Source: Balanoglossus misakiensis (taxonomy: Eukaryota > Hemichordata). From it: a stretch of 64,000 nucleotides of DNA. The notes below the pieces were generated by a model. That model was given only the letters and a program-made list of their open reading frames with translations. It was not told where the DNA came from and ran no database searches. Location of the stretch: assembly GCA_040954595.2 (NCBI GenBank), contig CM082576.2:14384001-14448000 (forward strand), given 5' to 3'. Positions 10,691 to 22,429 of the stretch are shown here, piece after piece (position 1 is the stretch's first letter; every line of letters starts with the position of its first letter). Both the position numbers and the translations under genes were made by a program.

Positions 10691-11686
10691 CGGCTTCTAC
10701 AGGAAACGACGAGACCGGTTGTTTCGAACAAAAGCTTGTATTAATAGTGGAGAAGTAAAGATGGGAGCTTAGAAAGGCGTTTACTCTGGTAAGAAATCAC
10801 TCCGTCTTGTTAAAATTATGTTTATAACGTTCGCGTGACTGAGAATCTTGAGAACGCACTTCGAGACAACATGCATTAGTAAAAAATCTTTAGCGTTTCT
10901 TAGGACATCTAGAATATATATTGGGGGGTGACGAACGATGAAATTACTTTCCCGGAGATATGCATGTTTACCATTCAGAAATGAGGCAAATTTAAAACAA
11001 ATATTGTTTGTATAAGCAACGCTAGTCAGAATTACTTATAAAGACTGTTGACGACAAAAATATTTGTTTAACACTAAAGTCCAGTCGGAGAGATAAATAT
11101 AGAGAATGTCATTGTCCTAAGACGCAGTGAATATCTAGTTAAAGTACAAAAAATCTTACACTGGAACTGATATAGTCGACCAAACTTTTGCCACACACAT
11201 GTGGTATCATACATTTTAGTTAATTTACTAGATGTAGCTCGACGAATCTGTATTTTTTGTTGTTGTGTGATCTTCCTGAACATTTTAGAGTGAATCCTGT
11301 ATAAAAATGGCAGAACATGTTTCGGGTACATTGTATATTATTCTTCCTACTTGCTTTATATGCATAATCCGATTTTCTGTTGAAAAATATTGGAAGTTTC
11401 ACAACAATTTCAAGTAACTATACAAGTTGAGAAATGGTGACTTTAGCGTCCATGCACATTTGACTAATTTGAAGGTGCTTCAGTTGGCATAGTAACAAAA
11501 GAGGACGCGGTGTTGACACTAGATACGATTGTTCAAACAGTGGTTTACAAATTGCCGATGTCAAGGGTTTGGACAAGGAGCGCTATCACAAATTAGGACT
11601 AGGGTGATGTTTCGATCAAACCAAATGATGGCAAAATGTTGGAAATGCTCCGGGGCGTGCTTGTAGGTGAAGGACCCACCGATTGA

Positions 11687-11699
11687 TGACCTATGAACT
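11687..11699 (+). promoter_or_regulatory. DR1-type motif TGACCTATGAACT
   Basis: Minus strand AGTTCA-T-AGGTCA, the best nuclear-receptor direct repeat in the window. No first exon of the unit A/B/C type follows at the expected distance, so it may be a relic. Confidence 0.4.
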
Positions 11700-13093
11700 T
11701 TATGGTACTGGACGAGAACGAGACAGCCTGTGGCCATTGAGTTCAGTACACCTGTACGCATGCGTCCGTTCCAATTTGTAATGTGTTTAAAATGGAAACG
11801 GGTTTCCTTCGTGAAATATCCATGGCAGATTCTTAAAGGTAGTACGGTAACCGTTTTTTGTAGCAGTAATCTGTCCCAAAGTATCAATTACTTTGACTAA
11901 ATATTCATGCAATTATTAATCTCGTTTCCATGGTAGCATGTCTCTGTAAATACATTAAAACTCCATTATAGAATAACACATCAGATACAAGAGCGTCATC
12001 ACTCAAAATTTAACCTTCCTACCATAATGAGATGAAGAAGATAGAATAAGGCCGTAAACAAGTTTTGATATAGACCTTGGCCGATTGGCCTTACCTTTAC
12101 CCTACACGTTTATTCCAACTTCCATGTTAAAATTTGAATATCATCGTTGATGTTTTTTTTACAAACCAATATTGTTATTTTTCCACGTGGTACTGTACCT
12201 ACCAGTGGGAGATTATTTTTCATTTGATGATTCTTGCCTCTCGCATTTGGGCGTGCACAAGTATATTTGTCATTGTCACATTTCCGTGATGTGGACACAA
12301 TTCCTTGTGAGGGTCGTCAAGCACCATTCAGATACCTAAATACTGGAGTTTGGCGCTCTATATATACATGTTCATACATTCATTCATTCGTTTGTTTGTG
12401 TGTGTGTACGTGTGTGTGTGTGTGTTTGTTTGTTTGTCCTTCACGCCGATGTTGCTTGAAATGCGATTTTCTTTTGTGAAATTTCGTGATTGTAAATGTT
12501 GGAAAGTTCGGCAGTGATGGCTTACAGTCCATATGTGGCTACTTTCGGGGCAGTTCAGTTGGCATGGTGATTAAAGAGGACACATTGTTGACATTAGATA
12601 CGAGTATTCTAACAGTGTTTACGGATCGAACAAGAAGTCAAGAGTTTTGGCAAAGATTACTGAGTGCAAATTTTAGTAAGTCGATATTTCCACAGTGCGT
12701 TGGGCCAACGGATTGTCTTCAGTAATCTATACGAGACGAATTAGCAAGAGAGGAAATGAAAACAGTTCGTATTCACAAAATGTTGGACCTTTTGAAGTAT
12801 CTTGGGTCCAGTGTTATATTATTGTTAGGTCCAGAGTGCATCCTGCATTATGGAAACGCCATTAATAACGCCATAAAGTTAAATAATCAACCACATGTAT
12901 TTACAGACAAGATGCCACGAGGCTAACCTTTAGTCCGTAATGCATTACGCCTGTTACATTTTACTGTGGGAATCTTCGATATCAGTTCAAAATGTTGATA
13001 TTGTCGTCTGTGCGCATCCTTTTTACTATATGGATGGTGAGCATTGTCTCCGGGACTGTACAAATACGTTAATAAATCTATCTATCTATCTCT

Positions 13094-13260
13094 TTTTGTT
13101 TGTTTGTTTGTTTGTTTGTTTGTTTGTTTGTTTGTTTGTTTGTTTGTTTGTTTGGTTGGTTGGTTGGTTGGTTGGTTGGTTGGTTGGTTGGTTGGTTGGT
13201 TGGTTGGTTGGTTGGTTGGTTGGTTGGTTGGTTGGATCTTTGATTCGTTCGTTCGTTCGT
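13094..13260. repeat. Compound microsatellite (TTTG)n(GGTT)n(TTCG)n
   Basis: About 15 TTTG units (13094-13154), about 20 GGTT units (13155-13236) and four TTCG units (13245-13260). Frames on both strands stay open only because of the repeat. Confidence 0.95.
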
Positions 13261-14330
13261 CACGATTGATTTTTGGAGTGGATGACGGGTTGACCCATGA
13301 ATTTTATGAACTGTGAACTATATACAGACTAAAAACGCATAAATGAATTCAGCGGCTCAAATGGTTAATTTGTCGATATACCGAGTTGTCATTACTGCGA
13401 CTTTGTTCAGGGCATTCGATAAAACACAAAGGCCTTTCTATTGAATAGCAATAGAATATCTATGTAATACTAGTATTAGCTCCAGGGCAGTTATTACATC
13501 ATACCCCGGCATTACGCTGTCGCTCCGACAGTCCTTTGGTATCAGAATGTTTTTGTCATTGTTTATTCAGTTATCAGAACCCACTTACAGGCGTTGTCAT
13601 AGAGAAAGGTCTCCGATAAAAACCACAAAACTGATACGATAGAATCCTCAGAAGGGTCAACACTCACCGTGCAGGCTTTCGATCTTAATGAGGTCCTCAG
13701 GCGATAAACTTTGGTCCTAAAACGATGTTGATGTATGTTACCTTTACCCGATATTTAAAACCTGTGAATTTAAACCAATTGCCCTGGTATCCACTTAAAA
13801 GAGACCAAGTAAAGAACATTTCAAAAGGTAATGGCTCGTGTCAGCCAACCTATAATCATGTACAGTGGAGACCATGGGATATGGCGTCGGGCTCCAGTCA
13901 CGAACTGAATAAAGACAAGCTTAAGTTAACAAGCAATTTGAAAGCGTGAAAATATTGAGACTTTAATATCAAATGCTGCGGTTAAAGCAGGAAATTGAAA
14001 TTATCTTTATGATACATGTATATAGGTATGAATATTATGGATCTTGAATATATGTACTGATATTAAATTTAGACAACCCTTTGATCTATGCCCAAAAGAA
14101 GGATTCGCAAGCTGAAATATTACATGTAGATTGCAAGGTTGATAGGCTAACCGTTTTAATTAAAATATGCGTTATGAAGAATAGTAGACGATTACCTCGG
14201 AAATGACCGAGGCAGGACTGACACTGGGACGAAAGTGTGTGTGTGCGTAATTAGGTGTTGGCGACCAAGCAGCGCCAGAGCATGCAGGAGGACAGGCAGG
14301 AATTATAGATTGAAATGGCCTGTAAGTTGG

Positions 14331-14343
14331 CGACTCGTGAACT
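14331..14343 (+). promoter_or_regulatory. Degenerate DR1-type motif CGACTCGTGAACT (unit B)
   Basis: Same place relative to exon 1 as in units A and C, and followed by GTGTACAGACTT, but one half-site is weakened (GAGTCG). Confidence 0.35.
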
Positions 14344-14662
14344 GTGTACAGACTTAGAAATACAGAATGGTCGTGTGCGTGGTAAATGGACACGCTCGTT
14401 GTTCGGAGCGATACACCCGATTTAATAGTGCTGAGTTGTTACTATGACGTGTCGTACGTCTGGGAGAAACACCTGTGCTAAGGTACATGTATGTGCGGTT
14501 ACGTTTCCATTGAATATCTATGCCAGTGGGTCAAAAGTAACCGTTATTATCAGCCAGTAATAAACTGTTGTTTAAAAACTCCTTTAGTTCCTGTCCATAT
14601 AAGTGATTACTAAAGACTCTATCCAAACAAGCGTACAGGCGTTGTCGTGGTAATAAGACCTT

Positions 14663-14706
14663 GCAAATAAATTAAAATCTCATCGGTATGATGGCAGTAT
14701 TTATGG
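14663..14706 (+). promoter_or_regulatory. Putative plus-strand promoter, unit B
   Basis: GCAAATAAATTAAA and TATTTATGG (14698-14706), aligned with the same pair in units A and C. TATA to donor is 72 bp. Confidence 0.45.
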
Positions 14707-14739
14707 CATGGTCTTGATTCCAAATTACATTATTACAGT

Positions 14740-14769
14740 ATGGCCTTTGATGTGGAACGTTTCACACGG
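14740..14769 (+). CDS. Putative 30-nt first coding exon, unit B
   Basis: ATG plus nine codons (MAFDVERFTR) ending CGG|GTAAGT in phase 0, parallel to units A and C. A phase-compatible candidate second exon begins at 15263. Function unknown. Confidence 0.35.
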
Positions 14770-15262
14770 GTAAGTGAAAAAATCATTATTATCATCCTTT
14801 GTGGGTCTCTAAAAAGCATCTCGAAGACAGAAATTATACATGGGAAAAACGAAGCCAACCAAGTTCGTCTTTCACACGCTATTTAACACCATATCTTCAG
14901 TCATCATCCCAAAAATGTCTCTAACATAATTTGAGAAAAACAAGCTTGGTGCAAGACTGGTATAGTTTAATTTCCACAGCTCAGACAGCTAGTAAGCATA
15001 CCGGAGTGTTACAGAGGGACGGGCGAGCAACATAGTGAAACAGCAGACTATCTCAAGTTCTATGGTAAAGGAGATCGATTTGTAACAGGCTCCGATCGCG
15101 ATCAGTCAGAACTGCATGTAAATGCAGTGCAGTGTGATTTTATGAGTTGAGCCATCAAACGTGTTGCAGAATTGACAAACAGGGATTTAAACTGTTGTTT
15201 AATGTGTGACACAGTCAGTACTATTACACACCGACTGCAAGCAACATTGGCTGAAATAGCAG

Positions 15263-15481
15263 GGTAAAGACAGAACATGCATGACCAGTTATTCTCAAAA
15301 TTCAGTACGATCTCAAATCAGTCCCACCCCACCGCGTCTATCCATCACCTCGGATTTTAGTGGAGATCATCCGGTCATGGATGACGGAGAAAAAGAAAAC
15401 ATAGAATATTTGCTGTTATGTAGAATCGGCGTGGCATATCACAGCAGCCGAAGTGTAATATATTCTTGTGAATGTTCTTAG
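15263..15481 (+). CDS. Candidate second exon of unit B, unrecognised
   Basis: A possible acceptor (ATAGCAG) opens a 72-codon phase-0 frame to a TAG, containing a Ser/Pro-rich stretch (SQISPTPPRLSITSDF) and an acidic segment (DDGEKENIEY). It joins to the 30-nt exon at 14740-14769 without a frame break. No family is recognised, the pyrimidine tract is weak, and the frame could be chance. Confidence 0.2.
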   Translation, partial: GKDRTCMTSYSQNSVRSQISPTPPRLSITSDFSGDHPVMDDGEKENIEYLLLCRIGVAYHSSRSVIYSCECS

Positions 15482-16960
15482 CCACGACGATGCGTAATTT
15501 ACATATGTGGGCCTCATGCATGTGTGGTACTCAGTATATAGAAAGGGCGAAGAAACGTAATTATTTCTCATAACTTATGAGAAATCGCAGGCCAGGAATG
15601 TTAATTAAGTTTCTATGAAATTTTCATCCCCTTGCACCCCTATGGCAAAAAATGTCTGTGACGTCATTTACATATTCTTGTAAAAGAAAAGATTGATCAA
15701 AACGATTTTTCGCGATGCATTTTTTTCTATAAGTGTGTACATTCATCATCAATTCATTTAATAGTTTTTGTCAAGTTCATAACTGTTGCAATATGTGAAG
15801 AGTATCCTAAAAAGCGTTCTCTCTGAAGGCCACGGGTGAAAAAAGAATCATCTTGAGGGCCCTTTACCGATGTCAAGTATTCATCCTTTCTCTTGTTCTC
15901 ATTTTGTAGCATTTGTTTTTACTTTTAGTGTTCATAGTAGTTGAATAGCGTAGCTATAACAATAGTCATGGCACCATATACGCACAAACGAACTTGCAAT
16001 GAGAAATGAACCACTTGGGGGCGCAACACACAACAGACACGTCAAAGGGGGTCAAAACGTGTTTATGCCATGCGCATGTAACTCACAGATCAGTGAGGGA
16101 ATATTCGTCGTTGTGGTTATTTTGCCAAGTGAAGCAAGATAGGTATTCCAAAGAACATATTGAATTTTCCGAGTTTTACAGCCAAAAAAGACGAATACGA
16201 TGTGGTTGATTACTATTGTCCTGCTTTAAACGGAATCAATGTCATTTTGATGTGGAGTGCTGTTGTTGTTGTTGTTGTTGTTGTGGTGGTGGTGGTGGTG
16301 GTGGTGGTGGTGGTGGTGGTGGTGGTGGTGGTGGTGGTGGTGGTGTAGATGTTCAAAGTAAGAATACAACATGTAGTAATATACCTGCCGATCTAGTTAA
16401 TAACCATGTACCATGATAACATGGTTACATTGTACAAGACTGGTACAAGTGTTGGGTCATCTGAGGTCATTCATGGTCAGAGGTCTTGATTATTATGACT
16501 TGGAACGGTGAAATCTGCAGGTGGTGCTTTTAGAGAAACTTAGTCACTTAAGAAAACACTGACAACAGATAGACTGAAAAGTCGGTCTCTGGATCTTTAC
16601 ACCAGACCATGTCATTTTAATGTTTTTGGTCAATGACGGCGGCATTGGAATGGATCCGAAAATGCTCCTTCCCGCCATGAACGGAGAAATGGAGATTGTC
16701 AATGTGTGTTTTCTTTAAGTTCCAATGGTGAGCATTCCGTTGTAGGGTACCACGCGATAATGGCCAAACATTGATTCAATAAAGGACAACTGGTATGGAC
16801 ATGATGCAAGGTAGAAAGTAGGGAGTCGGTTTTAAATACGCATGTTTGTTTTATCCTGTTTCACATATATTTTAAACGTGCACCACGTAGAGACTGGCTT
16901 TAAATGATTATCACATATACAAACGAAGAGACGTGTTCAGATCTTTCAGTCAAGTACAGC
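15482..16960. other. Spacer before FABP-3: no gene recognised
   Basis: AT-rich sequence with the (TGT)n(TGG)n tract at 16260-16345. Nothing else is supportable. Confidence 0.6.
16260..16345. repeat. Compound trinucleotide repeat (TGT)n(TGG)n
   Basis: About eight TTG units, then about 21 TGG units. It gives poly-Val, poly-Cys/Gly frames that are not genes. Confidence 0.95.
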
Positions 16961-16962
16961 GC

Positions 16963-16968
16963 TTTAAT
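16963..16968 (-). terminator. poly(A) signal ATTAAA of FABP-3
   Basis: ATTAAA on the minus strand about 210 nt after the stop. Confidence 0.5.
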
Positions 16969-17178
16969 ATATTAACAATCTAATTTACAAGAATTTGTCT
17001 CAAAGCTTTATCACATCCAGGTGGTAGCGGATTGGTTGTATGAAGTGGCATTCACTATAATTATATTATGTCAATAAAAATACAAAACTAGCGAATGTGG
17101 TATAATGCGAGAAATTGAAAAGTCACAGAAAATATTTATGTGTTCATAAACATCAACTGTTGAAGTACATCGTTCAGT

Positions 17179-17580
17179 CTAAGCACGCTTCAGGTAACGC
17201 TTTCCGACGACGCCAACGCCATCCTTCGAGAGGGTGCAGATCATTTCGTCTCCGTTGACTTCACGTGTCTCAACCACGGTGCCTGCGTCGACTCCCTTGA
17301 TGGTCAGCTTGTTGCCATCGACGCTTGCGACGGCCATCCTCTCTTTGCCGATCGGAGCGAACGTCTCCTTGAACGGCTCTCCGGGCTTGAACCTCTGCTC
17401 GATGACGTTGCCTTTTGGTCCGGTCATCTTGATGACGAAGAAACCCCCTTCTTCAAGACATTCGACTGATGTTTTGGCTTCAGCGGCGCTTTCTGCCTTC
17501 TCTGGTGGCGCTCCGGCGGCCAGCAGGAATTCCTTCATGTTCTCGCTCTTGACGTAGCTCCACTTGCCGAGGTATGCCAT
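17179..17580 (-). CDS. FABP-3, intronless fatty-acid-binding-protein family member
   Basis: 133 codons opening MAYLGKWSYVKSENMKEF. The rest is nearly identical to FABP-2, with changes clustered in one segment: residues about 30-47 read ESAAEAKTSVECLEEGGFF where FABP-1, -2 and -4 have EGAADAQ[AT]SVECLKDGDFF. This cluster, in the strand B-C region and so near the barrel portal by family topology, is the main difference and may alter ligand entry; that is inference. The triad ending K-R-Y is kept. A longer in-frame ATG at 17718 lies upstream of the TATA-like box and is rejected because no paralogue has it. Confidence 0.9.
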   Translation of the reverse strand: MAYLGKWSYVKSENMKEFLLAAGAPPEKAESAAEAKTSVECLEEGGFFVIKMTGPKGNVIEQRFKPGEPFKETFAPIGKERMAVASVDGNKLTIKGVDAGTVVETREVNGDEMICTLSKDGVGVVGKRYLKRA

Positions 17581-17653
17581 GACTGGATCGTTGAGATGGA
17601 ATAGCAAAAAAAAGAAGACTTCAGCTGGAGTGGTGTGATGGAGATGATGAGAG

Positions 17654-17745
17654 TGACTCCGGTGCTTGTAACGACAAAGTTTGGCGTGCTGGAGGTGTCT
17701 TTCAGTTGGTCCTACCACCGTTTAAATAATCCTTCGCATGCAAAT
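17654..17745 (-). promoter_or_regulatory. FABP-3 core promoter with enlarged TATA-to-initiator gap
   Basis: ATTTGCAT (17738-17745), 9 bp, TATTTAAA (17721-17728), then GAGTCACTC with its A at 17654. The gap is about 74 bp instead of about 33 in the other copies, as if about 41 bp had been inserted. Confidence 0.65.
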
Positions 17746-17749
17746 AAGG

Positions 17750-20700
17750 CTTGGACCATTTCTAAATCAAGGTCTTTCGATTGGCGAGCCACGCAGCGAA
17801 ACACCACGCGTTTCGAAAACGTATTTTGCGAATAAAAGGCATTTAACAGATTCACTCAGTACACCGAATAATGGAGACATAACTGACCCAAACTAGAGAG
17901 ACAGAAGATGCGTCCGCGATGCCCAACGTTTTATTACTGTTAACTTTCCCCCGCTGAAATTAGTTAGACCCAGCCCATATATCTTCAGTTCTTATATAGA
18001 CGACTGTTTATCTGACTTATCATGATTTTAGACCAAGATATTGCCCATATGATTTACAAGACGTGTGAGTGTGGTGCCTTTATCCTCGACTGCATTCCTT
18101 TACATTATTAATAATTGAACAAGGTACCTTTGGAATACACGTATACAGAATGGGGTCATTTAAAGTTGGAGCTACATTTAAGACGTTCTTACAGTCAAGA
18201 AAAACGATAGATCAATTTCTAAATTAAGAACAGTATCTCAAGAAATGCATAAACTCTCCCCAGGATGCAAGTTAGTCGCGCGTCATCGTTGTCTCTTAGA
18301 ACCATGGCAACGAGTGTTTTATCCGTGATCAAACATGTAGACTCAGCAAGCTACTATATGTATATACAATGTACATGTACTAATATACTGCTTCACCTGG
18401 CCATTGACTCTATAATTTCAATTGATCGGACAAGGAAAACAGACTGAGAAATATTTTAAGAAAAAAGTGTAGCCAAGGCACTATGACTTGCTTGTAGTAT
18501 GAATACGACAGGGTTTCGGCGTGCTCATTCATTCGACCTAATGTCATAAAGTTTATTGCCCCTAAATTTCCCCTCAGTGCATTTCATGGCAACGTAAAGC
18601 CGGGCGAACTTTGCCATACATTGATTTTTTATATTGTACATGAAAACGTAGTTCGTAGAGTGTATAATGGTACTTTGTGAACCTGTTTTCACCAATGGCA
18701 TTAATCTTATTTTCTTTATATTAACAGAAAATTCAAATGCCCAAACATTAATATTAATATTGTCAGCTGCTTGAGACCACAGGGTTTGAAAAGCCTTGAA
18801 AGTGTTTTCGCTTCTTCATCGACTGATTCACCGGTCAGCAATGAAGAGGGATTCCGGAGCGATATGTGCGCGCTCCACGCTTCTTATTCCCTGAAAACAC
18901 AGAATTACGGATAGTACACTCCATTTTAAAGCGTCGCGTGTTGTTCTGTTTTCCCCCCAGACGTGCGGTACCACTGAGCCAAACAACCATTCTTGATGGG
19001 CGTCTTGGAGTTGCAACCCGATAGTCGAGCAATGTGGGTGACAGTTCACGCTGATAAGGAACTGGAAAACCAGTTGCGTTCCAGTGTAAGTCATAATCCG
19101 TTATATTTCAATCAAAGTGGACTGTCTACACTGATTTATTATTCGGAGTCATTTATGGTCGACCTTTATGTTATTAATTCACTGCATATGAATTGTGTTT
19201 TTTTTAATATAGATTTTTTTTGCGATGGAGGTATTTAAGGACCTTCCGGCAATTTCTGGCGCAGAGAACCTTCTCGTGAGCTGGCAAATTACGAAGAAAA
19301 TGAGGTGAGTTTTATCATTATCAAACGGATAAATCGATTTTTGAGCATTACTGCTCGACTCATCACCCAGAAAGCATGCTTTGGTGTCTGAAGTCAACAA
19401 CGAACACTGTCCGTATTTGTTATGCAGGATGTGTTTTGTTGAAGCTAGGTTATATTGTCAAATTTTTTAAGTTCTGTTTTATTTTTTTTAATCTGAGGTA
19501 GTTTACCATACACTCGGGTATTTGCATGGGCGTTATCTTTCATCTCTGAAAATGTAAAATTTCCACGTGTGTTGTGCACTTTAAGTTTCCAGGGCTAAAA
19601 TGACTCAGAGCAGCTATACTCTTTTACGTCATATATTGTGTTTTCTTAAGTCGACATCTACGCAAAAAATATCAAAGCAGATAAATCGACAAGAATCTAT
19701 CTTGTCTTCAAGAGCGAAAACAACTGAAAGTTTGCTCAACATGAAGATAATAAGGCGAAAAAAATTAGTGTATAAACAGTTTCTTTAGAAAGCAAGATTA
19801 TACCCTATATGATTAGTGCATTTCACGCATGCAACCAATTCAAATTATCCTTTACTTAATTACACGCGCGTCGTCGCATCCTTTTGATCACTTTAAGTAT
19901 CAAACGTAAGTGTTCGTGGACGTCGAGTAACGTTAACACTTAAAAAGGAACTGCCTCGTGTAAATACTGCAAGATACTTTGAATGAGGTGAATAATAAAT
20001 TTAGCGGAACTTGATATAAATTCCTGTTTCAGTTTGCAATTTAGCTATTAAACCACCGTGTGTATAAATAAGCGAATTCTGTTTTCCAACTGCATTACCT
20101 AAAAATCATGTTGACTAGTTAGCTACCTAGCTAATAGACGTGTTCTGCTGTATATAGTTTATTTATCTGCACCACTGTTCTAAATACATGTACTACATGA
20201 TTCAGGCGGGCATTTCATGGCTTGTTAACAAGCTGGTGAGTCTGACTTCTCTTTTTGCCGGTGGTGGCGCTGTGTATTCCCATACACAGCACAGACAGCT
20301 CTAACGCTGAGAAGAAAATATTAAATCCTCCTATAGTACCCCGTCTTTCTTCTAAGATCAATATCTTCCATGTGATGACAATGTAGCAAATATAGCAGAA
20401 AAAAGTATTCACAGATTATGATATGAATTTACAGACCCTGTAAAATCGCAGAATTTCAGGTCTGGATAGTTTCATAAATTCAGAACCTGTGTTCACACAT
20501 CACAGTATTTACAGTCTGCATTTCTTGTTCGCTATAAGAGCGGGTCGTGCTGGTTGCTAGACCCAACAAAAATAGAATGTAAATACAAACGAGGAACGGG
20601 GTCAACATGAAAATCATTGACCATTTACTAAAATAGTTCACGATAATTGATGATACCCAATATCAATTAAACCATAGAATGCCTTGCGGACTTTGACACA

Positions 20701-21265
20701 AAGCCCTACAGCTTCAGAGAGAGGCTACAGTGATTGACAATAGTGATGATACGGGTATTTGATATCGGACATCAACGCCAACAGACTCAAACTGTGGGTT
20801 ATACATGTACTAGGGCGGTTACACAAACAATGGCGCTTGGTGTCCTGGTCACACCACACTATGACACCTAGAAGTCAGGGACCTAATACAGTAACCTTAC
20901 ATGAATCCAGGTGCAGTGGATACTATCTTTCAATTCATCATCCGGTATACAAATCAGGGGGTGCTACAGCTTGGCTCTGTAAACCTCATTTGGCTTATAC
21001 ATTCTTTGAGTGAGGTACACATATTACATTGTACATGTATTCAGATTAGATTTCTGGGAGGACCAGTGATATACTAGTAGTGCCTGACCAGGACAAGGAA
21101 TCTGCCTTCAAATTCCGCCATGTCTTGCGATTTTGTGACAAACGCATATTGATATCACACACAAAAATGACCAAACACGAAATGACACCTGATTCACAAG
21201 CCTTGTTTCCACCTCCTGGTTGTAAATAAATAAACAAAAACAGAATCTCGGATAAAAAAAGCAGT
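17750..21265. other. Spacer between FABP-3 and FABP-4: no gene recognised
   Basis: A decayed relic of the distal block may lie near 18073 (CCTTTATCCTCGACTGCATT). One exon-like frame at about 18993-19090 ending in a GTAAGT is listed among the rejected items. Otherwise AT-rich with no supportable feature. Confidence 0.5.
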
Positions 21266-21271
21266 TTTAAT
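21266..21271 (-). terminator. poly(A) signal ATTAAA of FABP-4
   Basis: ATTAAA on the minus strand about 215 nt after the stop. Confidence 0.5.
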
Positions 21272-21482
21272 GCATGTTTTGATTTACAAGGGATTTCACA
21301 AAAGCGTTTGCATGAGTTTTTATACACCAGTCATATAGGGTATATAATACATCTTAATATCGAAAACATGGATGAACAAGCGTAGGAATCTAAAACATGT
21401 GAGCGCAGAAGGCGAATAGAGTGTTCTTGAACGTCATTGCACATCAGCAGTATATTTTCAGAGTCTATATTCTGTGTCTAGT

Positions 21483-21884
21483 CTAAGCGCGCTTCAGGTA
21501 GCGCTTTCCAACAATTGGTACGCCATCCTTCGACACAGTGCAGACCATTTCGTCTCCGTTGACTTCGCGTGTCTCCACCACGGTGCCTGCGTCCACTCCT
21601 TTGATGGTCAGCTTGTTGCCCTCGATGGTCCCAACCGCCATCCTCTCTTTGCCGATCGGAGCGAACGTCTCCTTGAATGGCTCTCCGGGCTTGAACCTCT
21701 GCTCGACGGTGTTGCCTTTTGGTCCGGTCATCTTGATGACGAAGAAGTCTCCATCCTTGAGGCACTCGACTGACGCCTGCGCGTCGGCCGCGCCTTCCGC
21801 CTTCTCTGGTGGTGCCCCGGCGGCCAGCAGGAATTCCTTCATGTTCTCGCTCTTCACGTAGGTCCACTTGCCAGCGAAAGCCAT
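21483..21884 (-). CDS. FABP-4, intronless fatty-acid-binding-protein family member
   Basis: 133 codons opening MAFAGKWTYVKSENMKEF. The N-terminal half equals FABP-1 apart from Leu4 to Ala, while residues 84-87 (GTIE, versus ASVD) and the loop before the last strand (DGVPIVGKRYLKRA) are its own. It shares Ala4 with FABP-5 and -6, so it bridges the two subgroups. Its triad is Arg/Lys/Tyr. The start at 21882-21884 is supported by the paralogues and by a promoter about 75 bp upstream. Confidence 0.9.
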   Translation of the reverse strand: MAFAGKWTYVKSENMKEFLLAAGAPPEKAEGAADAQASVECLKDGDFFVIKMTGPKGNTVEQRFKPGEPFKETFAPIGKERMAVGTIEGNKLTIKGVDAGTVVETREVNGDEMVCTVSKDGVPIVGKRYLKRA

Positions 21885-21960
21885 GACTGCAGGGATGGAG
21901 AGGGTTTACTTTGCAAGAGAAAGAAGACTTCAGATGGAGCGTTGATGACAATGCCGAGAG

Positions 21961-22012
21961 TGACACTTATGCCTCCCAGTGCAACCCTTTATATAGGAGT
22001 GTATATGTAAAT
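21961..22012 (-). promoter_or_regulatory. FABP-4 core promoter (variant octamer, strong TATA)
   Basis: ATTTACAT (22005-22012, one mismatch to the octamer), 9 bp, TATATAAA (21988-21995), then GTGTCACTCTC with its A at 21961. Confidence 0.75.
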
Positions 22013-22234
22013 AAGGATTAACCATAACAGACCTTTGAGGAAAAGTACATGGCCTTGAGACAGGCAAGTGAATTGCACGTGATATTTTCATTCTGTCAAT
22101 GACAACAATCATAATTTTACAAAATGAAAACACTGCATTAACGGTTCAAAGAAAACAGTAAACGTTACTCACCGAAATTATGTATCATCCTCCTTTACTA
22201 CATAATAACCCTACCTGTGATAAAAATGGTTGAT

Positions 22235-22425
22235 TCTGAATTCCCTTTACCCTTGTCCCGCATTCAAAATTTTTAACTTTTCTATTAAAATTTTGCTTGT
22301 GACGTCATACCTCGTTACATTGTAGGCTTGACTATGGAAAAATAATAGACTGTAAAGTGGGACAAAGTTGACAGCACCAAGTGATGGGGGAAAAGACGTG
22401 AACTTTAATCACAGTGCAGTGAGCT
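22235..22425 (-). promoter_or_regulatory. Distal conserved block upstream of FABP-4
   Basis: CCCTTTACCCTTGTCCCGCA, a perfect CRE TGACGTCAT (22300-22308, 418 bp before the ATG), GGGACAAAGTTGA (22359-22371) and TGAACTTTAATCA (22399-22411). Confidence 0.5.
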
Positions 22426-22429
22426 CTTT

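Larger units (their letters stand above)
10700..14320. other. Spacer between FABP-2 and unit B: repeats and motif copies, no gene recognised
   Basis: Two copies of the TTGGCATrGTrAyyAAAGAGGAC repeat (near 11484 and 12556), DR1-type motifs at 11687-11699 and 13291-13303, a (TG)n/(TTTG)n run at 12390-12440, and the compound microsatellite at 13094-13260. The repeat copies look like duplicated, decayed upstream parts of the plus-strand units. Confidence 0.55.

Noticed and set aside
13094-13260. CRISPR-like array
   Set aside because: These are uninterrupted 4-bp microsatellites without spacers, in a eukaryotic setting.
18993-19094. Plus-strand exon-like frame (AKQPFLMGVLELQPDSRAMW...) ending AGT|GTAAGT, with an opposite-strand TGGCTCAGTGGT resembling a tRNA A box
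   Set aside because: The frame has a stop just after the strong acceptor, so a worse acceptor would be needed, and no B box follows for a tRNA or SINE. Neither reading is convincing.
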